Positions 55,298 to 64,000 of a stretch of DNA of 64,000 nucleotides are shown one piece after another. The stretch lies in contig NC_052508.1 in assembly GCF_014356525.2 (NCBI RefSeq), forward strand, positions 63,300,772 through 63,364,771, in the 5' to 3' direction. Below the pieces are notes generated by a model that searched no databases, was not told the DNA's origin, and saw nothing but the letters and a program-made list of their open reading frames with translations. The translations under genes and the position numbers were made by a program. The first letter of the stretch is position 1, and the number at the start of each line of letters is the position of its first letter. The DNA comes from Nilaparvata lugens. Its lineage: Eukaryota > Arthropoda > Insecta > Hemiptera > Delphacidae.

Positions 55298-55778
55298 GCA
55301 GACAACTCATGTCATAGTTTTCGGTGAATGCTTTCTCATGTAGAAAAACAAATTCAGTCGTGTACCCTGTACCCGAGATGTTTTAGGTTCCAATCTACAT
55401 ACCTACTGCACATGCCATATGTATGTAGACATTATATATATATGTACAACCATGTATATAGAGAAGTCAGCGAGTGACAGTGTGCTCCTACTTCCTCTGA
55501 GAACTGAAAACGAATATAATTTGACTTTCTAAGGACCACTAGTATAAACCTTGGGCTGCTAAGCACACGCTTTACTCCACTGGAAAAATAATGGAAAGAG
55601 AATATTTCGCCAACTGCACTTCTGTTTTTCATTCCTATTTCCTTTTTCAGGTTCCTCCATGCTTCTTCTTTCTTATTCCCGTCGTCATCGCTATTCCATT
55701 CTCATTTTCTTGTCGTAGATCATTTTCGTGTAATACTGTTTCTGAATAGTTTTTGCTTGCCTACCAATTCACCTCTCA
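55298..55778. other. No gene seen
   Basis: A 66-residue minus frame at 55432-55632 has no family resemblance. Confidence 0.45.
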
Positions 55779-56345
55779 TTGGTTACTATCTTTATCTATG
55801 TTATCATTGTTGATGCCCTTGATTTCACCTCTGTTATTTACAACATTCTCCCATTCTATTTATTATATATTTACTATTTACTATATTGTAATTCTGTTCT
55901 TAACTATATGCAAGTCACTCTGGATGATAAACTACAGCGTTGCCAAAATTATTGTCTACGTTTCGTCTACTCTCTCCAACGCCATGATCATATAACCCCA
56001 GCCCACATTGCTAGTTCAACATTGAAGCTTCCCGATCAGAGGCTTTTTCGAAAAGTCAAGCTTGTTAGAGATATCTTGAAATACGGTAATCCGAACTATT
56101 TTAAAGATGATTTCAAATTTGTCTCTGAAGGTAGGAGGATAGATGCTTCACATACTAGAACCGGAGAAAGTACTTTAAGGATACCCAATCATCGAACTAC
56201 TATTTTCACAAAGTCCTTCTTAGTCAGTGCCTGTCGTGCATGGAATACACTTCCTGTTTCTATCAGGTCTATCGAGAGCCGAGCGAGCTTCAACCTGACT
56301 TTAAAAACATATTTTGAACAAATGACTGAAACTGTCCGGCCCTAG
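55779..56345 (+). pseudogene. Non-LTR retrotransposon (CR1/Jockey-like) C-terminal fragment
   Basis: 188 codons. The recognisable part starts near residue 30 (YCNSVL) and continues with LDDKLQRCQNYCLRFVYSL, HITPAHIASSTLKLPDQRLF, YFKDDFKF and RNHRTT-like and FLVSACRAWNTLPVSIRSIE segments, ending shortly before the stop. This is the usual post-reverse-transcriptase tail of CR1/Jockey-type LINE ORF2 proteins (QxxCxRF, HI.P, AWNxLP). The catalytic reverse transcriptase is not upstream. The first 25 residues may lie outside the homologous part. The element's 3-prime tail follows at 56740-57033. Confidence 0.8.
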
Positions 56346-57033
56346 AACGATCACATGACAACCATCCCTCACCCATTCCACCAATATAAACCTTTAAACC
56401 ATGTTATAGAACGAATTATATATATATATATATATATTATATAAACTCATGTTATTTCAATTATTATCCACTGCATACTACTGAATGTTAATGCATACTA
56501 CTGAATGTTAATGCATACTACTGAATAACATACACTGTATATTACTGAAATTTGATAACCCTGATCTACTTTCAGCCTACTTCATTTTATTAATCAATTA
56601 TTTGATCTTATCTACCTATATAATTATTTTACTTTATCAATTTTCTGTTTTTTTTCTCTTCAATATTCATATTGATTAAAACTTTCACAATATTTCCATT
56701 AATAAATAAATCCTTTAGTTTAAATAATGAAATTAACGTTTTGGTAGAGAGTTAGTGTGGAGGATATTTTTAATATTCTTCCCAAAGAATGGACATTGAT
56801 ATGTCCAAAGCTCCGCCAATTTATGTAGATGCATAACAATATGATTATTATCTATAGTTATTATACTACAAATTGCTTTTTCATATCATATACAGTTCAA
56901 TAGTTATTTTCTTAGTCTATATTATGTAAATTCATCTATAATTTTGCTGTATTGTAAGCTATTGTATATAAGTGTATAAGCCAGTATTATATTGTAATCT
57001 ACATAAATAAAGTACTCAATCAATCAATCAATT
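56346..57033 (+). repeat. LINE 3-prime region and tail
   Basis: Contains an (AT)n run at 56419-56440 and three copies of TGCATACTACTGAATGTTAA-like units at 56473-56525. From 56740 it carries the same tail as 29296-29580 and 55084-55205, ending (TCAA)n at 57018-57033. Confidence 0.7.
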
Positions 57034-57319
57034 CTATTCATTTTTTCACGTGACAAATGATGCATGTGAAGACATTGTAGATAAAATACTAATGAAGTAT
57101 TAAGTATATTTTTTCTTGTGTTATTTTTTCTCCCAAACATAGGTGATGACTGTTCAAAAAGTAGGTAAAGGCTTCCTCCACATTTGCCAATTTTTTATGT
57201 AAAAACATATCAACCTAAAATGTTGTATCTACGTGAATTGAAAACCAAATTATTTTGGCGAGTTTCTTCTTCTAATCATGCATCTTCAGTTCATGCCATT
57301 TTAAGCTCTTGTTCCAAAT

Positions 57320-57495
57320 CAACTTTTCTACTTTTCCTATTCCTGTATTTATCTTTACTGTCATCGTGAAATTGAGATTACGATTATGTTTCAATAATTG
57401 TTTGGTCTTGGAGAATGTTCATCTCCAAGAATTGTCAAAAATGGGGAACAAATACATTCAATAACAATTGAAATAAGTTTTGTATACCTATATTG
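57320..57495 (+). repeat. Direct repeat, left unit
   Basis: About 170 bp, about 80-85 percent similar by eye to 57949-58115. Shares TATTCCTGTATTTATCTTTA, GATTATGTTTCAATAATTG and CATCTCCAAGAATTGTCAAA. Confidence 0.75.
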
Positions 57496-57520
57496 ATTAC
57501 GAGTATTGGGAATAAATAGA

Positions 57521-57645
57521 TAAAAAATATTTATTTATTTATCATTTATAGACAACTTAAGGACAAAGAAACAGACTACAGTCCAAAACTTCTTTTCATC
57601 CCAATTTCATAAAATAAATTGTCCAAATAACTAAAGGTTACGTGC
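57521..57645 (-). repeat. LINE-type 3-prime tail (diverged)
   Basis: ATAAATAAATATTT end on the minus strand with GGACTGTAGTCTGTTTC inside. It resembles the other GGGCTATGCCTG-type tails only in layout. Confidence 0.35.
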
Positions 57646-57948
57646 GACTTTCCAATTCTTCACTAATTTCCACATTGAAACAAAACACAAACACTTGAAA
57701 CAATGATTAATTTTGAATTTGGAAAGATTAAGAGCCGAATTGATAACAAAATTCCCTCTATTTAGTACTTGAAACTGTAAAATAAATAATATTTTAATCA
57801 ATTGAAAATAGATGATGCAACAATGTTACTATTGATCAAAAATAAACCAAGAAACAGAATTATTATTGAATGGAGATGAATCAAGAATCAAATATTGATT
57901 GGAGAATATTCACAGATACTGAGATTTTGACCAAATTGATATTGATGT

Positions 57949-58115
57949 CAACTTTTCTCCTTTTTTTATTCCTGTATTTATCTTTATTGTAATTGTGAAA
58001 TTGAGACTACGATTATGTTTCAATAATTGATTGGTCCTGGATAATGTTCATCTCCAAGAATTGTCAAAAATGGGGTACAAATCCATTGAATAATTTAAAT
58101 AATGTTTGATAAGCA
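57949..58115 (+). repeat. Direct repeat, right unit
   Basis: Partner of 57320-57495, 630 bp away. The intervening DNA includes the LINE-like tail at 57521. Confidence 0.75.
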
Positions 58116-58425
58116 AACAAATCAAACAGTGTCGAAAAGATGGACCCTATGAGAGTGCAAACTGGCTCTAACCGCTTATTTAGCAAAGAGAAGCCAATTC
58201 GGAGAGTGTCAATGGCTTGTAATGGTGGTGCTTCAACCCCTCCCCACCACCCAACACACAACCATTTTCCTAAAACCCTTCCACCCCCCCTTACTTCCTG
58301 AAAACACCTCTCATCCAATCAAATGGCTCGGAAATTCAATCTGCTGCTAACGGAATATTAAAACCCATCCAACGGTAGTCAAAATAAATGAATGAATGAT
58401 ACAGGGCCGGCTACAAGCAAACAAC

Positions 58426-58510
58426 TCACTTCCAACTGTCAGCATTTTATATGGAGTAAGATTGGTGCTATCCATTCGAACAGTTGTGACAGTTTAAAAT
58501 GAGTCTCACT
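58426..58510 (+). repeat. Short hairpin repeat, copy 5
   Basis: Arms CTTCCAACTGTCAGCATTTT and GTGACAGTTTAAAATGAG; the loop again contains CCATTCGAA. Confidence 0.65.
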
Positions 58511-58739
58511 ATAGCAAATAGCTGTCGACGCTACTAAAATCCGAATTTCATATTTCATCTCGGCGACCGTTAACGGAATGACCCTTCCCCCCCTTTCAAA
58601 ATACCCTTTCCCCTCAAAATACAACTCTTGAACTTCCCCCACCCCACCTCAAAACGACACACAACCCGGAATGGAGTCCATTAATTCTATGGGAAGGATC
58701 GCTTCGCGAAAATACAGCTAGTCCGGAAATTTGTGAACT

Positions 58740-60110
58740 TCCTTTGTTTTCTCCCTCACACACGCAATCTGTCTCTCTTCCTCTCGCTTGTATACAGAGT
58801 GTTAGGCGAAAAACAACACCAACACCGGAATGATGACAAGAGCAGTTTGTTAACAGTTTGGTCGGCAGAGTGCGCTAGTGCTGTTAGCGACAAAATGGAA
58901 ATGATGGAGTTCTCGATCACCTGTTAGTTAATCGGAGCATGATTATTAATCCTGCTCTCTTTCCTGTTCAAAGGACTTCCATTATTTACTTCACCTTCCC
59001 TTTCGTTCTGTTATTACGTTATTCTTCGTCTTCTTCTTCTTCTTCTTCTTCTTCTTCGTTGTGCTATTTTCCCATTATTCCCTTCTCTCTTATTCTCTTC
59101 ATTATCCTCATATCCTTCATAATCCTTCGTTCTATTAATCTCTTTTTGTGTATCTATTCTCTCTCCTCTCAGAATTTTTCAGATGCTGATGCTTTCCTAC
59201 TCTTCAATATTCACTCTGCTGTTGATAGCCTATCATTCCTTGTCCTCGATTATATCATACTCAACTTCTAACACTTTAAACCATTCAACTATTTAAAAAG
59301 TAGTACTGTGATTTCTTGCAATCTTTTTTCCTCCTCTCATCTAGTTTCTTTTCTTCTCAATTTTCCTCAATCTGCTCCCAATTATGACCTTCCTATATCA
59401 TTCTTACATAGCTTGTTGTTTGCTATGCTATCTTCTATTTTTATTCTCTTCGTTTCACCTCTCTATAATACTTTTTTTAATATGCTCCCGTTTGCCTTAT
59501 CTATGTCTTTCTAGTTTGTCATGTTTTTCATCAAATTCTATTACTTCCCTGGCTTCTAGAAACCTTAAAATTATCTTCTGCTCTCTCCAGACCATAGCCT
59601 ATTTTATACCTCATTTCTTCAACATACCTTATACCTCACTATTGTAGCTCTTTATACCTTATTTTTCTCATCAACCTCAATCTCATTATTATTTTATCCT
59701 TCATCCTTTCTCCTTCAGCAAATTATTTTCTACTTTCTCAATCCAATTTTCTAGCACTCTTCTCTCTTTTCAACACGTTACTCCATTCTTTGCTATTCTC
59801 CTCCATTCTCAACCTTTCCCATTTCTTTTCACATCCCCACATCCTCTTTCCATGACTTTACCCTGAATAAATCAATTTTTCTCTCAGCTCTTATATTCCT
59901 CTTTTCTCATCCTTCTACCATTCTCCATTGCGCCTATCCATCCCTCTTCTCCTCTTTTTGCGCATTTCTCTCCTCTTTCCCATTCCACAACTCACTCCCT
60001 CTTTCCTCTTACTTACTCTTCCTCTTTCTCTCCCCGCACACACTCACTCCTTCTCTCCTCTCTCTTTCTCCGATATTCCCTCTCCTCTGCATTTCCTCCA
60101 CGTTCTCATT
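58740..60110 (+). repeat. Pyrimidine-rich region
   Basis: C/T-dominated plus strand with a (CTT)n run at 59028-59057. The frames within are Leu/Phe/Ser low-complexity. Confidence 0.7.
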
Positions 60111-60672
60111 TGAAACGAGGAAATTTGCTTCTGACCGCTTCGCTCCGCTCTGGACCGTAAAGATAATGGATGAATTTCCCATACATGCTTCCCCTTTCCC
60201 TCCTATCTCACCCCCTCACACTGCAGGGTCACCAGTTGTTAAAACAAGATTTATTGCAGAATGGCCGCGCCACTATTAGCAGCAGGTAAAAACGGCGCGC
60301 CGGAAATCAAGCCACACTGCCAGTTCATATTGAATTTGGCACGTGGGACTTGGAGTGGAAGTTTATGGAAAGTGATTGTTGACGAAGGAAATTGTTTCTG
60401 AGAGTTTTATTTTCATATTTATCTGAACGGGTTGTTTCCTGGATGGAAAATGTATTTCGATTTTTCATGAAAAACTGTTTTCCCAGTTTTATTACAGTGT
60501 TACCGGTGGAAATTGACTCTTGACTGAAAATTAATTAACATTGAACTGAGATTATGGTAGGCTTTTAGCCATTTCACAACATAGTATTATACTTTCCTGC
60601 AAATGCATCTTTCTGTGATATTTGGATCAAGATATGAGATAATTACTTCATTATTTTCCAAGGAATGAATAA
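60111..60672. other. No gene seen; GC-richer island
   Basis: 60235-60350 is GC-richer (GAATGGCCGCGCCACTATTA, ACGGCGCGCCGG) and not repetitive within the window. It is a candidate conserved non-coding element and nothing more. Confidence 0.4.
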
Positions 60673-60847
60673 TCTTAAGGTGCGTACAGATTTACGCGCC
60701 GCGAACAAGAGCAATTCACTTTTAATCAGCTGATGCCAAGCTTTTCATATCTGTATCTTACCGTTTCTGTAAAAATACAGATATAGTCAGCTGATTAAAA
60801 GTGAATTGCTCATGTTCGCGGCGCGTATATCTGTACGCACCTTAAGA
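60673..60847. mobile_element. Complete foldback MITE
   Basis: 175 bp, ends TCTTAAGGTGCGTACAGAT / ATCTGTACGCACCTTAAGA. Arms continue through CGCGCCGCGAAC and AGCAATTCACTTTTAATCAG. The truncated copy at 223-340 shares the right half. Confidence 0.85.
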
Positions 60848-61275
60848 CATTACATAACTCTTATTTTTCTTATCAATCGAACTAACAAATTCAATTCAAG
60901 ACATTTTAAGTATATTTTTAGTGAAATTTGACAATATCTTTGTTTTCTTATTATCAATTCAAGACATTTCATTTTTGTGAGTTCACATTGATAATCATTC
61001 AAATTAAAGTAAAATTTCAATCACCTCTTTTTCATTATGCACAAGCACGTGTAACCCGTGCCAGCAAGTGTAAAACGGATAAAAATTTTAAATTACAAAA
61101 TCAAGTGGATAATGAAATTGATAATATCTCTACGTGAACTGTGATTTATCACAAATTGAAGAAATATTTGATTTATTACTGGAATAATGAATTACTAATT
61201 CATAAGATAGGCCTTCAACTATACTTGGTATATAATTCAGACTCTTTGTGGAATAATTCAAGTAAATCAGGAGAT
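60848..61275. other. No gene seen
   Basis: AT-rich sequence with no feature I can support. Confidence 0.5.
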
Positions 61276-61500
61276 AGTCACGTTTAGTCACAATACTTCA
61301 TATTGCTGCTTATGACGCAACACACACTGATTAGTCATTGCAAACAGACATGACTCCATAAGCAGCTATGTGAAGTATTGTGACTAAACGTGACTAGTCT
61401 TGTCTTGACTAATCGGTGTGTGACCAGCCTACCAGTTAGGGCGCACACCAGTTAGTCAAGACAAGACACGTTTAGTCACAGTACTTCACATTGTTGCTAC
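61276..61500. mobile_element. Nested foldback repeats
   Basis: AGTCACGTTTAGTCACAATA at 61276 is inverted at 61376-61395. A second inverted pair (GTCTTGTCTTGACTAATCGG / CAGTTAGTCAAGACAAGAC) follows, and the first arm appears once more at 61469. It is probably a MITE with an extra copy of one arm. Confidence 0.75.
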
Positions 61501-62227
61501 TTGATGTTGCTACATACATCTGATGATGTATTAGTCAAATTTATGTATTATATTTCGTGTATGCTAACTCTCACCTCCATGGCAAAGCTCCCTTCATGAA
61601 TAGTATAGACGAGGTTTCCCCTGTTTTTTCCTTCTGGATTATTCGAATACGGTAATTGAGCATTGAATGTAATCACAATCATTTCCTCATCATGACGACA
61701 ACATTTTTACACCATTATGATGATAACGTCGACATCCTCAATAAAACTTGAGTGCAAACTTTCAGTTTTAGTAATCCAAATATATGAAAAACTATGAGAA
61801 GGGGAAAAAGAAGGACAACGTGGAAGAACCAGAAAAATAAGAACAATACTATTCTTCTTATACAAATGAATTTTGTTTTGTAAATAAATCTGTTTCTGGA
61901 ATTTGAGTTCAAATATAATTCTATATGGAGTACGATAACTTCCTATTTCGTCTCGATACTTCTTCTCACTCTTACAACTTACAGGACAAGAAGAGCAGAA
62001 AATAAATAAAAGGAGTGCGGGTGGTGAAGGGAGGAGAAGAAGATGAATGAAATGAAGAGGACTTGGAGAAAGAAGAAGAAAAGGAGAAAAAAAGTTGAGA
62101 AAAGGAGAAGAAGACGTTAAAGGAAAAATAGTGAAGAAAAATATTCTAAATTAGCGATATTATTCTATATGCGTGTGTATAACTATATTAGGCATAACTA
62201 TATTAGGCATAACTACATTATGTATAA
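61501..62227. other. No gene seen; purine-rich patch
   Basis: 61980-62130 is G/A-rich. The 65-residue minus frame at 61715-61912 has no recognisable domain. Confidence 0.5.
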
Positions 62228-62491
62228 CCATAGAGATACAATAGCTTGAGTAGATATCCCATGGTATAGGGCGTTTATGTCGCAACTTTTACTGTTATCT
62301 CAAGCCGGTTACTGTCGATTATTGTAGATTTTTACTGTTTTGTTGGGGTGAGAGTGTATGAACGGCATAATATGAGAGACTACCAGCGTCACACACCTTT
62401 TTGGGAAAGAAATACGTGGACTATCGGCTTGAGATAACAGTAAAAGTTGCGACATAAACGCTCTATACCATGGAGTATTGTTTCTCTATGG
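62228..62491 (-). mobile_element. 264-bp foldback MITE, copy 2
   Basis: Same length and ends (CCATAGAG/CTCTATGG) as 32281-32544, inner part inverted. Flanked by TAA on both sides. Confidence 0.85.
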
Positions 62492-62929
62492 TAACATCGT
62501 CTGCAGTACAATACAACTGAGTACACATAATTGAATGAACTCTCCCATCACCGTACAACATAATCAACAATGAACCAGTGTAGATATAATATATTACGAA
62601 TGACGAATGGAAAAGCACAAATCCATCAGCGCAAGTCATCAGTGATATTCCAATATCCCTCCATTTTTCACACGTCTCTAATCTACTTTAGCCTGGACCG
62701 AGGAGTAAATCTATGGACTGAGCGTCGAATGAAGCACATATATGTGTCGACGATTATATGTATATATGTGGCCAAAGTCCCGCTTTTCATTCAGGAAAAG
62801 GATCTGAAAAGAGATTTGGAATAAGTCGTTGAGTCGGCCTTACTTGAGTAGACGGCTGGCTGTGTGTTAATAAAAGATTTCCATTTGTCGTCTTGCCTTC
62901 AGCTAAGCTTTGATTTGCCACGTAACACC
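62492..62929. other. No gene seen
   Basis: The frame at 62570-62824 has no recognisable domain. Confidence 0.45.
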
Positions 62930-63180
62930 TACGAGAGATAAGAGGAAGTGATGGAGGAGCAGAAGAAGGAGATGGAGAAGAAGGAGGAGGAGGAGTAGGA
63001 GGAGGAGGAGGAGGAGTAGTAGGAGGGGGAGGAGTAGGAAGAGGATGAGGTGGTGGTGGAAGACGAGAAGAATGAGGAGGAGGAGAATGAGGAGGAAGAG
63101 AAGGAGGAGAAGGAGAAGAAGAAGAAGAAGGATGAGAAGGAAGAGGAGGAGTGAGAGGAGAAAAACGAGATGAGAGCTGG
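62930..63180 (+). repeat. Purine-rich tract (GGA/GAA)
   Basis: About 250 bp almost entirely G and A. Minus-strand Pro/Ser and Leu-rich frames are shadows of it. Confidence 0.85.
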
Positions 63181-63610
63181 TCAATCCTACTCAAAATCAG
63201 AATTCAGAAATAGAATGGAAGTGGGTGACTTATCGAACATACATTAGTATCCCATGAAGGGTGCAAAGAAATTAGAAGAAGAGAGAAGAGTGTGAAAAAG
63301 AGGAGATGGGACGATGAAAGTAATCTCCAATATTGCATGAAGATCTCCTCCACTTCGAGATCTTTGACCAGTCACCTGATCATCCCATTTCAAGGCGTGA
63401 TTCAATGCTAATTGGATTATTGTTATCACCACATCATTTGTTGGTAAGAATATTAAGGGAATCATGGAGCAGGATGATGTTTTGAAAGTGGAAATATTGC
63501 ATTTCACAGCAATTAATACTAGTCTTCATTAGTGGCTGGTGTTCACGGCAGGAAAATTCACGGCATGTTGATTAATGTTTGGTAGTGAATGATACAGAGA
63601 GAATAGGAAA
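63181..63610. other. No gene seen
   Basis: An 87-residue minus frame at 63244-63507 has no recognisable domain. Confidence 0.45.
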
Positions 63611-64000
63611 TAGTTATTTGTGCAACTAGTGCGCAAAGTGACAGTTTGCTGCACCGAAAGAAACGTTTACGCCCGAGCCGTAGGCGAGGGCGGAATGGTT
63701 TCTTGACTGCAGCAGAGGAACTTTGCGCACGTATTTCACATTAAGTTTTTCCTACAGTTACCATTGAATATGAAAAGTTGGTAATTATGGGTAAAATTGC
63801 CTGAAATGCATGAAATGTTTTTCTGTGTAATTTTATTATTGATAAAAACCTTAATCCTAAAATCCTAAAGTCCTCGTTGTCCTTGGTTATAATATATAAT
63901 GAATAATAATTAGCGCGTTGTGCTTCGTTGCAGCTCTGCTCACTATAGCAGCCACAGCAGTCACTGTTACCAACTTCATTTTGATTTTGCTGCACTGTTG
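63611..64000 (-). mobile_element. Dispersed repeat with terminal hairpin, copy 2 (runs off the window)
   Basis: Inverted copy of 9651-10338 with the same GCGCAAAGT hairpin at 63631-63732. It has one copy of the unit that is doubled in the other element. The minus frame 63741-63995 shares its sequence (GNSDCCGCYSEQ) with the frame in copy 1, but this is probably repeat DNA in the same phase. Confidence 0.65.

Overview
This window looks like gene-poor, repeat-dense nuclear DNA from an AT-rich insect genome. The dispersed families (a CA-repeat-containing inverted-repeat element, many foldback MITEs, LINE tails) are ones I associate with planthoppers (Hemiptera, Nilaparvata-like). That assignment is from memory and is an inference. 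I found no convincing host protein-coding gene, no intact rRNA or tRNA gene and no CRISPR array. All recognisable coding sequence belongs to transposable elements.

Layout. 1-20086: intergenic DNA with short foldback elements, two inverted copies of a TIR repeat (5491-6324 and 10743-11570), a 460-bp GAA tract, LINE 3-prime tails, and a Penelope-like remnant (16095-16932) with a 13-bp target duplication. 20087-20530: a local tandem duplication. 20569-28610: LTR retrotransposon copy 1, plus strand, running into a 100-N gap. 28711-36690: purine-rich DNA, a Helitron-like repeat, a MITE, LINE fragments, a Penelope-type hairpin element and a relic LTR end. 36813-45000: LTR retrotransposon copy 2, minus strand. 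45424-45967: a Helitron. 46000-64000: long pyrimidine-rich or purine-rich tracts, two LINE coding remnants (53800-54272 minus, 55779-56345 plus), a tRNA-like relic and more MITEs.

The most interesting system is the LTR element family. Its LTRs are about 2.0 kb, while the internal region is only 4.1-4.6 kb. It encodes a Gag-like protein and a second ORF (ORF2: an arginine-rich block followed by a membrane-spanning segment). No protease, reverse transcriptase, RNase H or integrase is visible, so it should depend on another element's Pol. The primer-binding site in copy 2 is an exact 18-nt complement of the tRNA-Lys(CUU) 3-prime end. About 40 nt inside the same LTR edge there is a diverged complement of the D-arm to T-arm part of what looks like the same tRNA, as if the primer tRNA had been copied into the LTR. 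A third, older LTR end at 36590-36690 keeps this segment. ORF2 is preserved in frame in both copies. In copy 2 it has no upstream ATG and overlaps the gag end in the +1 frame.

Spans listed as holding nothing were read for ORFs, known protein motifs, tRNA boxes and inverted repeats by eye only. Short host exons or regulatory DNA could be missed there.
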